A stretch of 64,000 nucleotides of DNA from a virus (IMGVR_UViG_3300023184_000062:1-64000), one strand, 5' to 3'. Positions 6,607-15,957 are shown, numbered from the stretch's first letter. Numbers and translations: made by a program. The notes: generated by a model from the letters alone, not told the origin.

Positions 6607-9308
6607 GTTACGTTGATGCTATTCATAGCAGGGATGAGGATCGTATCTACGTGGTGGAACGAGACCAGAATGGCAAGCGTCAATACAAAGAATATCCCAC
6701 AAACTATGTACTCTACTATCCCGATCATAAGGGAAAGTATCGCAGTATATATGGTGACCCTGTAAATCGTTTCAGTACACGCAAACGACAAGAGTTTGAA
6801 AAAGAAAGACGCATCCATTCAGGTAAGAAATTATTTGAAAGTGATGTGCCAGTAGTGTTTCGCTGCCTTAGTGAAAACTATCTTAAGGCAGATGTTCCTA
6901 AACTTCATACTTGTTTCTTTGACATTGAGGTAGACTTTGATCCTGAGAAGGGTTTCAGTCCTACCACTGATCCATTCAATCCAGTAACTGCTATCTCATT
7001 ATATTTAGATTGGCAAGATACATTGGTTACATTGGTCATTGCCCCGAAGCACATGAGTCCAGAGACAGCACAAGAGATTTGTAATGAATTTGAAAACTGT
7101 ATGCTTTTCACTAATGAGAAGGATATGTTTAATGTTTTCTTTCAACTTATTGAAGATGCTGATGTAATGACTGGCTGGAATAGTGAAGGATACGACATAC
7201 CTTATATGGTTAATCGTGTCACACGAGTAATGAGTAAGGATGACACACGCAAGTTTTGCTTGATGGGACAACTTCCTAAAGCTAGGGAATACGAAAGATT
7301 TGGCAAAAGTGAAACTACATACGACTTAGTAGGTCGCATTCACTTAGACTACTTACAACTCTACAAGAAATATAACTATGAATCACGCCATTCATATAAG
7401 TTAGATGCCATTGGTGAGATGGAAGTAGGCGAAAACAAAACTCAATATGAAGGTACACTTGACCAGTTGTATAACAAAGACTTTAAAAAGTTTATTGAAT
7501 ACAATCGTCAAGATACTATGTTGTTAGTGAAGATTCACAACAAACTCAAATTCTTAGAACTAGCCAATCAGCTAGCACATGAGAATACAGTATTACTGCC
7601 AACAGTAATGGGTTCTGTAGCTATGATTGAAATGGCAATTTTCAATGAAGCGCATGAACGAGGTTTAGTAGTGCCAGATAAAAAACGAAAGAATGAAAAT
7701 GCAGAAGAAACAACGCCAGCAGCAGGTGCCTTCGTTGCTACGCCCAAAAAAGGTATGCACGAATACGTTGGAGCAGTTGACATCAACTCGCTCTATCCCT
7801 CGGTTATTCGTGCCCTTAACATGGCAGGAGAAACCATCATTGGTCAGGTCCGCCAGACACTAACTGACAAATATATGCTTGACAAAGGTAAGCAACTTGC
7901 TAGCCTTAAAAAGCGGTTTAAAGAAGGTGACGATGATGTTACTGGTGCTATTCTATGGGAGAACTTGTTTGGTGTATTAGAATACACTAGCATTATGAAC
8001 CAAGAACGCGGCACAATGCTTACTATAGATTACGAAGATGGTCGTAGTGAGGAATATAGTGCTGCTGAAATCTGGAAAATGATCTTTGATAGCAATCGCC
8101 CATGGATGCTAAGTGCGAATGGTACGATCTTTACTTACGAGAAAGAGGGCGTAGTTCCTGGACTACTCTCACGTTGGTACAGTGATCGTAAAGTAATGCA
8201 GAAAAAACTTAAAGAATCTACTACTGATGAAGATAGAGACTATTGGGATAAGCGTCAACTTGTTCGTAAGATTTTGTTGAACTCGGCATATGGTGCATTG
8301 TTGAATGAACACTGCCGTTTCTATGACAAGCGCATTGGTCAAAGTGTTACATTAAGTGGTCGTCAGATTGTTAAACATATGATGAGTACCATCAATGAAA
8401 CAGTAACTGGTGATTATAACCATGAGGGTCCTGCGATTGTGTATGGTGATACTGACTCATGTTACTTTACTGCTTATCCTATTCTCAATTCGCAAATAGC
8501 GAATGGTGATATTAAATGGGACAAAGAAAATTGTATCACATTATATGATGGTATCGCTGACCAAGCTAATGAAAGTTTCCCTGCGTTCATGGAACGTGCA
8601 TTTCATGCCCCAAGAAAGAATGGAGAAATAATTAAAGCTGGTCGTGAATTGATCGGTGATCGTGCTATCTTTATAACAAAGAAACGCTATGCTATCAATA
8701 TCTTTGATAAAGAAGGTAAGCGTAAGGATGTGAACGGTAAGAACGGTGATATCAAAGCGATGGGTCTTGACTTGAAACGTGCTGATACTCCTAAGTATAT
8801 ACAAGAATTCTTGATGGATGTACTTACTAAGGTACTGGCAGGTGAGCAACGTGATAAAGTTATTGAAATGGTTAAAGAATTTAAAACTAAACTGTCTGAA
8901 CAAGATAGCTGGACAAAGGGTAGCCCAAAGAGTGTTAATAACTTAACTAAGCACACTATTGAATTTGAAAAGACTGGTAAGTGTGGTGTGGGTCATGCCC
9001 GAGCAGCAATTAACTGGAACTATCTACGTAGAGTATATGGTGACAACTATAGCCAGAAGATTATAGATGGTATGAAGATTGTTGTTTGTAAACTCAAAGA
9101 TAACGCATTGGGCTTCACTAGTATTGCTTATCCAGTAGATGAATTACGTTTACCACAATGGTTCAAAGAATTACCGTTTGATGATTTATTAATGGAATCA
9201 ACATTAGTTGATGAAAAGATTGACAACTTGCTTGGCGTATTGAATTGGGATATCAGAAGCAATACAGATGTTAACTCAATGTTTGATGAGTTATTCACAT
9301 TCGGTTAA
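6603..9308 (+). CDS. T4-type family B replicative DNA polymerase
   Basis: This 901-residue polymerase carries the T4 gp43 layout. The 3'-5' exonuclease has FFDIEVD (D107, E109), GWNSEGYDIPY and a YNRQD motif. The palm has motif A DINSLYPSVIR (D about 393), motif B KILLNSAYG and motif C YGDTDS (about 613-618), then KKRYAIN. The extreme C-terminus SMFDELFTFG matches the clamp-binding tail of gp43. It begins with TTG overlapping the previous stop. It replicates the phage genome together with the clamp encoded downstream. Helicase, primase and clamp-loader genes are not in this window. Confidence 0.97.
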   Translation: MSYVDAIHSRDEDRIYVVERDQNGKRQYKEYPTNYVLYYPDHKGKYRSIYGDPVNRFSTRKRQEFEKERRIHSGKKLFESDVPVVFRCLSENYLKADVPKLHTCFFDIEVDFDPEKGFSPTTDPFNPVTAISLYLDWQDTLVTLVIAPKHMSPETAQEICNEFENCMLFTNEKDMFNVFFQLIEDADVMTGWNSEGYDIPYMVNRVTRVMSKDDTRKFCLMGQLPKAREYERFGKSETTYDLVGRIHLDYLQLYKKYNYESRHSYKLDAIGEMEVGENKTQYEGTLDQLYNKDFKKFIEYNRQDTMLLVKIHNKLKFLELANQLAHENTVLLPTVMGSVAMIEMAIFNEAHERGLVVPDKKRKNENAEETTPAAGAFVATPKKGMHEYVGAVDINSLYPSVIRALNMAGETIIGQVRQTLTDKYMLDKGKQLASLKKRFKEGDDDVTGAILWENLFGVLEYTSIMNQERGTMLTIDYEDGRSEEYSAAEIWKMIFDSNRPWMLSANGTIFTYEKEGVVPGLLSRWYSDRKVMQKKLKESTTDEDRDYWDKRQLVRKILLNSAYGALLNEHCRFYDKRIGQSVTLSGRQIVKHMMSTINETVTGDYNHEGPAIVYGDTDSCYFTAYPILNSQIANGDIKWDKENCITLYDGIADQANESFPAFMERAFHAPRKNGEIIKAGRELIGDRAIFITKKRYAINIFDKEGKRKDVNGKNGDIKAMGLDLKRADTPKYIQEFLMDVLTKVLAGEQRDKVIEMVKEFKTKLSEQDSWTKGSPKSVNNLTKHTIEFEKTGKCGVGHARAAINWNYLRRVYGDNYSQKIIDGMKIVVCKLKDNALGFTSIAYPVDELRLPQWFKELPFDDLLMESTLVDEKIDNLLGVLNWDIRSNTDVNSMFDELFTFG

Positions 9309-9315
9309 ACTGGTG

Positions 9316-9344
9316 TTGACTATCGCAATATATTCCACTATAAT
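9316..9344 (+). promoter_or_regulatory. Sigma-70 promoter of the sliding-clamp gene
   Basis: TTGACT, 17-base spacer, TATAAT. A TAAATA box also lies at 9361-9366, about 20 bases before the ATG, so early and late transcription are both possible. An AAAGGAAA SD follows. Confidence 0.75.
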
Positions 9345-9386
9345 ACGTGATAGGAACTCCTAAATATTTTAAACAAAGGAAACAAA

Positions 9387-10118
9387 ATGAAAGATTATTT
9401 AAAAGACTTGATTGACCATACTCTTGGTCTTGGTACTATTGAACTTATTAAGGTCACCGGTACAGATACTGTAACGGCAATCAATGCTGTAGCAGAAAAT
9501 AAAAGCGTTATCATCAGTGGTACATTCAAAGACCCGATCGCCGACTTCATCGGTGTATTTGGTATGCCTAACTTGAACAAACTCAAAACAATCATTGGAT
9601 TTGATGAGTATGATGAAACATCTAAAATCAATGTTGTTCGTACTCAACGTGATGGTGTAGATGTACCTTCAACTATTCACTTTGAAACAAAGACTGGCGA
9701 CTTCATTAACGATTATCGTCTTATGCTTAAAAGCGTAGTTGATGAAAAAGTTAAATCAGTATCATTTAAAGGTGCTAAGTGGAATGTTGAATTTGAGCCT
9801 ACAGTTGCTGGTATTCAACGTCTTAAAAAGCAAGCACAAGCAAATAGCGAAGAAGAACATTTTGTGTTCAAAACTGATGGTAGTGATTTGAAAGTATTCT
9901 TTGGTGATGCTTCAACACACAGTGGTAACTTTGTGTTCAACACTCCAGTAACTGGTACACTAGCTGGTACACACAAGTGGCCCGTTAAAGAATTCTTGAG
10001 TATCATGGATCTAGTAGGTGACAAGACAGTTAAGATTAGTGAACAAGGTGCGACTGAAATCACAGTTAATAGTGGTATCGCAACATATGTTTACTTATTG
10101 CCAGCAAACAAGAAATGA
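9387..10118 (+). CDS. Sliding clamp, gp45-like
   Basis: The 243-residue product fits T4 gp45 (228 residues) in length and architecture: two similar alpha/beta halves, a FIGVFGMPNL helix matching the gp45 DLNGFLGIL region, and a C-terminal ATYVYLLPA strand. The ring tethers the polymerase, and in T4 also activates late promoters, which fits the TAAATA boxes seen across this window. It follows the polymerase gene with its own strong promoter. Sequence identity to T4 is low, so the call rests on pattern and position. Confidence 0.8.
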   Translation: MKDYLKDLIDHTLGLGTIELIKVTGTDTVTAINAVAENKSVIISGTFKDPIADFIGVFGMPNLNKLKTIIGFDEYDETSKINVVRTQRDGVDVPSTIHFETKTGDFINDYRLMLKSVVDEKVKSVSFKGAKWNVEFEPTVAGIQRLKKQAQANSEEEHFVFKTDGSDLKVFFGDASTHSGNFVFNTPVTGTLAGTHKWPVKEFLSIMDLVGDKTVKISEQGATEITVNSGIATYVYLLPANKK

Positions 10119-10492
10119 TAAAGTACATTGCTAGTTCCGGTAAGTACATAAATGTAATTGGTGAATCTGTTGCCAATTACATTAATAACTATAGTGGGGC
10201 GCAAGGTGTCGGCAATATAAGATTCAATACTACTAATCAAAATATGGAAGTATATGACGGTAATGGTTGGATACTACTTCAGATGGGACACGTTAATGTA
10301 GGACTAAATGCTGATGCAGAATCAATACTTGATTGGGCTAAAAAGAAGCGTGATGAAGAACTTGAGTTAGAATCATTAGCAGAAACTAATCCTACTATCA
10401 AAGATTTAATGGAAACTATCAAGCAAAAGCAAGAACAAATAAGTATTGTCAAAGCCTTGATTAAGAAAGAAACAACAGTTGAAACAAGATAA
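10115..10492 (+). CDS. Hypothetical phage protein with fibre-like YDG-W motif
   Basis: The 125-residue protein has a central segment NIRFNTTNQNMEVYDGNGW, a turn-rich motif widespread in phage tail-fibre and adhesin proteins. It is followed by a C-terminal coiled-coil rich in Lys/Glu (about residues 65-125). The start overlaps the clamp stop by four bases (ATGA). It could be a small structural protein. The function is not known. Confidence 0.6.
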   Translation: MIKYIASSGKYINVIGESVANYINNYSGAQGVGNIRFNTTNQNMEVYDGNGWILLQMGHVNVGLNADAESILDWAKKKRDEELELESLAETNPTIKDLMETIKQKQEQISIVKALIKKETTVETR

Positions 10493-12020
10493 TCTATCAC
10501 AAAAGCATAAGCCAGAGTGGGCATTGTTCTTACCCGCAGTCAGTAGTTTCTATATTGCTGGCTTGGGTAAACAACGTAAGGGTCAAAACTATTTTGATCA
10601 AGCACGTATCCCTGCAAGTTTCAAGGGTGATGTTGAGAAACTAAACTTCTTAAATAGTAAAGAGGGTTTGTATTACTACAAGTGGGGTTTGTATAGTGCT
10701 GGTCATGCTAACTTAGATACTACAGTTGATGATCCATGTGAGTCAATCATCCGTGAACGTGAAGAAGGTACATTCATGTTGGGTGACTCTGGTGGCTTTC
10801 AGATTTTGAAAGGTCAATGGCCGGCTGATTGGAAGGATCCCAACTGTCCTCGTGCTATGATTAAACGTAAAGCAGTATTGACATGGATGGACACATACAT
10901 GGACTATGGTATGTGTCTGGACATCCCGTCACAATCATTAACTACGTTTGGCATGAAAGATAAGAATGGTAATAGCCTGCATGGTATCAGTACTATTGAA
11001 GAAGCAATATCTGCCACACATATTAATAACGAATACTTTATAAATAATCGCTCAGGGAAATGTAAGTTCTTAAATGTGTTGCAGGGTCGTAATCATACTC
11101 AATCAGATGATTGGTATGAGGAGATGAAGAAGTACTGTGATCCAAACATCTATCCAGACAATCATTTTAATGGTTGGGCATTTGGTGGTCAGAACAAGAT
11201 TGACATTCATTTGACCTTGCGTAGATTGGTTGGTATTATCCATGATGGATTACTACAAGAAGGCAAGCATGACTTGATTCATTGCTTGGGTACAAGTATC
11301 TTAGAGTATGCTGTATTGTTTACTGATATTCAAAAAGCTATACGTAAGTATCATAACCCAAGTCTACAGATTACATTTGATTGTGCTAGTCCATTCTTTA
11401 GTGCTGCCAAAGGTCTTGCTTACTTCAATACAACTATTGAGCATAACAAGAAATGGTCTTATCAAATGGAAAAGACTGCTGAAAAGAAAAGTTACGCTAA
11501 TGACAATCGTAAATACCGTGATGCTGTATTGGCTGATGGGATACATAAATCATTTACTGATAGCCCGGTAACTGATGCGTTAGTAATGAAAGATTTATGC
11601 TATCGTGGGTTAGGCTTTATTGGACAACATGGTAAAGAAACTAAAACAAGCTGGGATACGTTGAGTTATACATTGATTCAAAGTCACAATGTTTGGATGC
11701 ATATGAATGCGGTACAAGAGGCTAATCGTCAATATGAAACAGGTGTAGTGCCAAAGATGTTAACTCACAAGTTTGAAGGTGATAATTTCTTTGGTAACAT
11801 TGTTGATGAAATCTTTAGTAAGAAAACAAAGAAAGAATCATTAGATTTGATTGATTATCACAGTAGTTATTGGAAACAATTTCAATCAGGTAGTCAGGGT
11901 ATTAGCGGTAAGAAAACGGTTAATGCTATGAGTATGTTTGAAGAACTGTTTACCGTAGAGGAAGAACCAATTGAGGAAATAGAAGATAGCGATGAAGCTA
12001 TGTCATTAGTTTTGGAGTAA
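10479..12020 (+). CDS. dpdA: DNA guanine transglycosylase of the TGT/DpdA type
   Basis: The protein has the tRNA-guanine transglycosylase barrel signatures: GDSGGFQ (D103) and FDCASP (D301, the expected nucleophile), plus LDIPSQ near 148 and HCLGTS near 268. It lacks a TGT zinc site and keeps company with phage replication and preQ0-pathway genes, as phage DpdA enzymes do; these exchange guanine for 7-deazaguanines in DNA. The probable start is TTG, overlapping the previous gene by 14 bases. The C-terminal tail contains SMFEELFT (485-492), matching the clamp-binding tail of the DNA polymerase here, followed by an acidic extension. DpdA rather than tRNA TGT is inferred from context. Confidence 0.88.
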   Translation: MKQDNLSQKHKPEWALFLPAVSSFYIAGLGKQRKGQNYFDQARIPASFKGDVEKLNFLNSKEGLYYYKWGLYSAGHANLDTTVDDPCESIIREREEGTFMLGDSGGFQILKGQWPADWKDPNCPRAMIKRKAVLTWMDTYMDYGMCLDIPSQSLTTFGMKDKNGNSLHGISTIEEAISATHINNEYFINNRSGKCKFLNVLQGRNHTQSDDWYEEMKKYCDPNIYPDNHFNGWAFGGQNKIDIHLTLRRLVGIIHDGLLQEGKHDLIHCLGTSILEYAVLFTDIQKAIRKYHNPSLQITFDCASPFFSAAKGLAYFNTTIEHNKKWSYQMEKTAEKKSYANDNRKYRDAVLADGIHKSFTDSPVTDALVMKDLCYRGLGFIGQHGKETKTSWDTLSYTLIQSHNVWMHMNAVQEANRQYETGVVPKMLTHKFEGDNFFGNIVDEIFSKKTKKESLDLIDYHSSYWKQFQSGSQGISGKKTVNAMSMFEELFTVEEEPIEEIEDSDEAMSLVLE

Positions 12021-12024
12021 TAAT

Positions 12025-12234
12025 ATGTATAAACAACGAATTGCTAAACTACAACAACGGGCCATAGACCTTGACAAGGAAATCTTGAAGGCAGAAAAGG
12101 ACAGTAACTTTAACAAAGACGCCCTTAAAGCTATGCTGATAGACAGAAATGATGTATACTCTGAGATAAGAAGATATACAAAACTTCAATGGGATGAAGA
12201 TCACGAACGTGTTAACTTTGAGGATGATAGATAA
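12025..12234 (+). CDS. Small coiled-coil protein
   Basis: This 69-residue, highly charged helical protein has a heptad-like pattern through most of its length. It lies five bases after dpdA, and its final A is the first base of the next ATG (TAATG). No family is recognised. Confidence 0.6.
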   Translation: MYKQRIAKLQQRAIDLDKEILKAEKDSNFNKDALKAMLIDRNDVYSEIRRYTKLQWDEDHERVNFEDDR

Positions 12235-12686
12235 TGAATCAACAAGAACAAGCTGATATGGAAAAGCGTCAACGCATTAAAGATAAAGCATTTCGTACAA
12301 TCTTTGTACGATTTCAAAAAGAAGGTATTCACAAATACCCCGCAGCAGCAACAGACCCTAACTTGGCAACAGGTGATGAGTATGATGTTAGCTTTTTAGC
12401 AACTCCACATCGTCACATCTTTCATTTTGAAGTGACGATTGAAGTATTTCACAACGACCGTGATATTGAGTTTATTCAATTCAAGCGATGGTTAGAGAAT
12501 CAATATTCTCAAGGCATTCTTGCATTGGATTACAAAAGTTGTGAAATGATTAGTGATGACCTTTTTGAGGTTATTGCAACTCGGTATCCAAGTCGTAATA
12601 TCAAAATCAAAGTCTCTGAAGATGATGAGAATGGTGCTACGATTTCTTATAATAGAACTCAACCTTATCGTAACCTCGCTATTTAA
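12234..12686 (+). CDS. Conserved phage protein, possible T-fold (QueD-like) relative
   Basis: The 150-residue protein has an HRHIFHFEVTIEV strand, a DRDIEF turn, a KRWLENQY helix and an SCEMISDDLFEVI helix leading to a final KIKVSEDDENG strand. This order is reminiscent of 6-pyruvoyl-tetrahydropterin-synthase (T-fold) proteins, including the terminal Glu-containing strand. Position inside the deazaguanine block supports a link, but a catalytic Cys/zinc-His set is not obvious. Treat as unknown. Confidence 0.55.
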   Translation: MNQQEQADMEKRQRIKDKAFRTIFVRFQKEGIHKYPAAATDPNLATGDEYDVSFLATPHRHIFHFEVTIEVFHNDRDIEFIQFKRWLENQYSQGILALDYKSCEMISDDLFEVIATRYPSRNIKIKVSEDDENGATISYNRTQPYRNLAI

Positions 12687-12699
12687 AAGGAAATATAAA

Positions 12700-12906
12700 A
12701 TGGCAAAACAAACTTTTCAATCAAACCCACGTGTTCAACAAATCTTTGAGGACCTAGAGAAATATCTAGAATTCTGTGTGGATTTTGGTTATAAGTACAA
12801 TGAAGCAGAACTCTATGATCAACGGAGTTATGTATATCGTCAGTATACTAAATTTGCTACAGGCAAATTTGCTAAAGATCAATGGCAGGAAAACGCTCGT
12901 CCATAA
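12700..12906 (+). CDS. Small hypothetical phage protein
   Basis: A 68-residue protein rich in aromatic and charged residues, with no recognised family. The ATG follows an AAAAGGAAA SD; a longer in-frame extension upstream overlaps the previous gene and is not needed. Its stop shares one base with the next start (TAATG), so it is coupled to the glycosyltransferase. Confidence 0.6.
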   Translation: MAKQTFQSNPRVQQIFEDLEKYLEFCVDFGYKYNEAELYDQRSYVYRQYTKFATGKFAKDQWQENARP

Positions 12907-14081
12907 TGCGTAAGCTATATTACATGGGTCTTGAACCCTACAAAGCAAGGTATACTCTACAGTTACAAGACTGGAATACTACTGTGTTTGATCGTAGAGG
13001 CATCAACTATGTTGTAGTCCCCGGAGAAACACTAGGTAATGATCAAGCTATTGTAACTGGTCAAGTATTAGATGCACATGGTCGTACATATTTTGGTATG
13101 AGTCAACTTATGAATATAATTCGTATGATGAAACAAGGAGAATTGAATAATGAAGATGTTATCTACTTTGAGGACATGTTTCAGCCCGGAATTGAAAGTC
13201 TTCCGTACATTCTTAAACAAATCGACCCTATTCACAGGCCTAGGATTTTTGTTCGTTGTCTTGCCCAGTCTATTGATCCTGATGATTTTGTACATGTTTG
13301 GGGCATGTCAGAGTTTATGGGCCATTATGAAAAGATGGTTGATTCGTTCGTAGATGGTGTACTAGCAACTAATGAAGAAATGGTAATGCACATGAAGATT
13401 GCAGGTTGGAAGTCTCCAATCTACAATATCAGTGGGTTAGCATTCGGCAAGAGTGAAGTACAAAGTCGTGTCGCAAGTATCAAACCATTCAATGAACGAA
13501 AGAATCGTGTAGTATTCTCTGCACGATGGGATCAGGAGAAACAACCTGACTTCTATATGGACCTCATTGAACAATGGCACCAAGAAAAACCATACAATGA
13601 TGTTGAATTCTGTGTATGTAGCGGTGGTAAACTTAAATCAAATAGCGAAAGCTATATGGCACGTACACGTAATCTAGAAGCTAACGGTCTACTAAAAATC
13701 TATGAGGATTTAGAAAAGAATGATTATTACAATATTGTTAATGAATCTCGTGTTGTGTTCAATTGCGCTTTACAAGATTGGGTTTCGAATACGGTCAGCG
13801 AAGCAGATGCTCTTGGCTGCAATGTGTTGTATCCTGCATATCGTAGTTTTCCTGAAACTTTCGCTAACGATCCTGACCGTTTGTATATCCCTTGGTCTAT
13901 TGATAATGCTATTGGTAAGTTGCGCCGACTACTTCAAGAGCCTCATAAAAACATGGGAAAGATAAGTGACCGTAATGATAGCACAGTTGATAGAATCTGT
14001 GATATACTTGAAGGCAAGGGTGAGTCTATGCTACGAATGGGTGTAGACTATCGTAAATATACTAGAGAAAGCAAATACTGA
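12906..14081 (+). CDS. GT-B family glycosyltransferase
   Basis: The 391-residue protein has the Rossmann-like halves of GT-B enzymes. The C-terminal half shows VFSARWDQEKQP (donor-domain start), a FCVCSGG strand and a VFNCALQDWVSNTVSEADALGCN segment that corresponds to the EAxAxG donor-binding helix of GT4-type enzymes. It should move a sugar from a nucleotide donor. Next to base-modification genes, the acceptor may be modified DNA, but an envelope or virion acceptor is equally possible. The start is chosen at the TAATG overlap. Confidence 0.75.
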   Translation: MRKLYYMGLEPYKARYTLQLQDWNTTVFDRRGINYVVVPGETLGNDQAIVTGQVLDAHGRTYFGMSQLMNIIRMMKQGELNNEDVIYFEDMFQPGIESLPYILKQIDPIHRPRIFVRCLAQSIDPDDFVHVWGMSEFMGHYEKMVDSFVDGVLATNEEMVMHMKIAGWKSPIYNISGLAFGKSEVQSRVASIKPFNERKNRVVFSARWDQEKQPDFYMDLIEQWHQEKPYNDVEFCVCSGGKLKSNSESYMARTRNLEANGLLKIYEDLEKNDYYNIVNESRVVFNCALQDWVSNTVSEADALGCNVLYPAYRSFPETFANDPDRLYIPWSIDNAIGKLRRLLQEPHKNMGKISDRNDSTVDRICDILEGKGESMLRMGVDYRKYTRESKY

Positions 14082-14082
14082 T

Positions 14083-14370
14083 ATGTCAAGAATTCCAACA
14101 GACTTAACAGATGAAGAAATTGAAGAATGCATTGATGGCAGCAGCGATGTTGATATGATACGTGAAATCATGACCATGGAAGATGTGTGGGATGAAGGTA
14201 GTACTCATATCAATGAAGAAAACTTTGCTACACGTTTTGCTTATGCGATTGAAGGCTTCATTGATGCTGATGATCATACACCTGAATATGATGAAGCATG
14301 GGATAACAACTATGAGTGGGCATTGAGTATTGCCGAGAACATCAACGATTTATTAACTGAGGAAGAATAA
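14083..14370 (+). CDS. Small acidic protein
   Basis: This 95-residue, strongly acidic protein (Asp/Glu throughout, ending in EEE) sits two bases after the glycosyltransferase stop and two bases before another acidic protein. No family is recognised. Acidic phage proteins of this size are often DNA mimics or host-takeover factors; there is no direct evidence for that here. Confidence 0.55.
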   Translation: MSRIPTDLTDEEIEECIDGSSDVDMIREIMTMEDVWDEGSTHINEENFATRFAYAIEGFIDADDHTPEYDEAWDNNYEWALSIAENINDLLTEEE

Positions 14371-14371
14371 A

Positions 14372-14788
14372 ATGACAACATGGACATTAAAAACTCAACA
14401 TAAAAAAAGTGCGGTTGAAAAACAATATTGGTATAAAGACGGCAAACAAATTGTCCGTACTGAAGGATATCGTTGGGGAACATTCTATTGTGAAAGTGAT
14501 GAACAACCTGAAATTGATTTAGTCAATGAGGATGGTTATCGCATCGGTAGTGATGATTATGAATGGGAACTTGACAGTCTTGATGACGGATGTTATGCTG
14601 ATTGGGAATTCCCTGAGGATATGAGTGAAGAAGAACAAGATAAAATCATGGATGCATGGAATGAAGAATTCTATGAAGGTCTAGAAGAATTGGGTTGGAG
14701 TTGTGATGACACTGATTACATCCTTGAAGGTCCTCTAGAGTTGTTAGATGAAGATGATAATATTGTGGGTCAAGGCGATCCAAGCTAA
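14372..14788 (+). CDS. Acidic hypothetical protein
   Basis: 138 residues, very acidic, with several Trp/Tyr-containing beta-type segments (YRWGTFYCE, DDYEWELD) and a helical EEEQDKIMDAW segment. Its composition is like the larger acidic protein at 44.4-45.7 kb. Function unknown. A TAAATA box follows its stop and may serve the next gene. Confidence 0.55.
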   Translation: MTTWTLKTQHKKSAVEKQYWYKDGKQIVRTEGYRWGTFYCESDEQPEIDLVNEDGYRIGSDDYEWELDSLDDGCYADWEFPEDMSEEEQDKIMDAWNEEFYEGLEELGWSCDDTDYILEGPLELLDEDDNIVGQGDPS

Positions 14789-14791
14789 ATA
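14784..14791 (+). promoter_or_regulatory. Late-type box upstream of the histone-like gene
   Basis: GCTAAATA overlaps the preceding stop codon. It is followed about 12 bases later by an AAAGGAAA SD and the ATG at 14813, so here the late transcript would have a normal leader. Confidence 0.4.
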
Positions 14792-14812
14792 AATTTTTAA
14801 AAGGAAAATAAA

Positions 14813-15001
14813 ATGAACGCACATAATGATATTAAAACACAATTGGCAGCATACGAAGCCGAACATGAAAAGTTTGAAAAAGGTAATGCAGCAGCAGGAA
14901 CTCGTGCCCGTAAAGCATTGGGTGAATTAGCTAAAGCAGTTAAGGCTCGCCGTAACGAAATTACCGCTGAGAAAGCCGCACGTAAAGAAGCTAAGGCTTA
15001 A
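14813..15001 (+). CDS. Histone H1-like DNA-binding protein
   Basis: The 62-residue protein contains KGNAAAGTRARKALGEL followed by a Lys/Arg/Ala tail. This matches the N-terminal signature of bacterial histone H1-like proteins (Hc1 type: GNKAAGTRARK). Such proteins bind and compact DNA. A second Ala/Pro/Lys-rich histone-like gene lies at 52.7-53.0 kb. The next gene starts two bases after its stop. Confidence 0.75.
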   Translation: MNAHNDIKTQLAAYEAEHEKFEKGNAAAGTRARKALGELAKAVKARRNEITAEKAARKEAKA

Positions 15002-15003
15002 TC

Positions 15004-15210
15004 ATGGCAACCCGCAAAAAGAAAACAGAAACTATTGATGCTACTGGACAAGATGTAGTAAAGATAGTTAAAGGTAATCACTTAACAGTTACAACATTTC
15101 CAAATGGTAAAACTGAATTAGTTTGGGACGATGAAGCCCTATTGCGGGAAGTTACCGAAGCTATTGCTAGCGTTAAGCCAGCAAAAAAATCAAAAGCAAA
15201 ATCAAAGTGA
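15004..15210 (+). CDS. Small basic hypothetical protein
   Basis: 68 residues with Lys-rich ends (RKKK near the start and KKSKAKSK at the C-terminus) around a short beta/alpha core. It is placed directly after the histone-like gene, suggesting co-transcription and perhaps DNA binding. No family is recognised. Confidence 0.55.
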   Translation: MATRKKKTETIDATGQDVVKIVKGNHLTVTTFPNGKTELVWDDEALLREVTEAIASVKPAKKSKAKSK

Positions 15211-15221
15211 TAAATAAATAT

Positions 15222-15245
15222 GTAAGCAGCACAACGGTTGCTTAC
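15222..15245 (+). promoter_or_regulatory. Stem-loop in the folE leader, next to a TAAATA box
   Basis: GTAAGCA (15222-15228) pairs perfectly with TGCTTAC (15239-15245). A TAAATA box lies immediately 5' (about 15211-15220). There is no U-run, so it looks more like a leader hairpin or weak terminator than a strong terminator. Confidence 0.4.
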
Positions 15246-15282
15246 ATTTCAAAACACAAACCATCACAAAGGAAGGTTATCT

Positions 15283-15957
15283 ATGAGTTATAATAAAACA
15301 AAAACAGATCCAGAGTTGGGTCAAAAAGTACATGAACATTTGGTTAAGATGGGAGTTGAGACTCCTACTATTCCAAATAAACTAATTCGTACAGACAAAA
15401 TTCACATCATTGAAGGTCATTTCAAATCTATCATGGAAACAATGGGGCTTGACCTAAGTGATGATAGTTTGATTGAAACACCAAAGCGTGTGGCAAAGAT
15501 GTATGTCAACGAAATCTTTTGGGGACTTGACTATGATGCATTCCCTAAATGTACAGCAGTTGACAATAAGATGAAGTACAACGAAATGGTATGCGAACGC
15601 AATATCAATGTACAAAGTAACTGTGAACATCACTTTGTAGTTATTGATGGTCTAGCTACTGTCGCATATGTTCCCAATCAAAAAGTGCTTGGATTGAGTA
15701 AAATCAATCGCATTGTAGAATACTTTAGCAAGCGTCCACAAATTCAAGAACGATTGACTGAACAAATCTTCCACACACTACAATTTATTCTTGACACAGA
15801 AGATGTAGCAGTTATGATTGACGCACAACATTATTGTGTTAAAAGTCGTGGTGTAGAAGATACAGGTAGTAGCACTGTTACAAGTAAGCTAGGTGGCGGA
15901 TTCAAGTCAGACCCAGCTGCAAGAGCAGAATTCTATCAACTAGCAAGGAAACAATAA
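15283..15957 (+). CDS. folE: GTP cyclohydrolase I
   Basis: The zinc and active-site signatures of GTP cyclohydrolase I are present: CEHHF, a GLSKINRIVEYFSKRPQIQE helix and QHYCVKSRGVEDTGS. The enzyme opens GTP to 7,8-dihydroneopterin triphosphate, the first step towards preQ0. Length from the SD-preceded ATG is 224 residues, normal for the family. It is followed closely by small and nucleotidyltransferase genes, then queD and queE, so its product most likely feeds deazaguanine synthesis rather than folate. Confidence 0.95.
   Translation: MSYNKTKTDPELGQKVHEHLVKMGVETPTIPNKLIRTDKIHIIEGHFKSIMETMGLDLSDDSLIETPKRVAKMYVNEIFWGLDYDAFPKCTAVDNKMKYNEMVCERNINVQSNCEHHFVVIDGLATVAYVPNQKVLGLSKINRIVEYFSKRPQIQERLTEQIFHTLQFILDTEDVAVMIDAQHYCVKSRGVEDTGSSTVTSKLGGGFKSDPAARAEFYQLARKQ

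Noticed and set aside
15211-15282. A preQ1 or THF riboswitch before folE
   Set aside because: The hairpin is a simple stem without the pseudoknot sequence or conserved loops of those classes.
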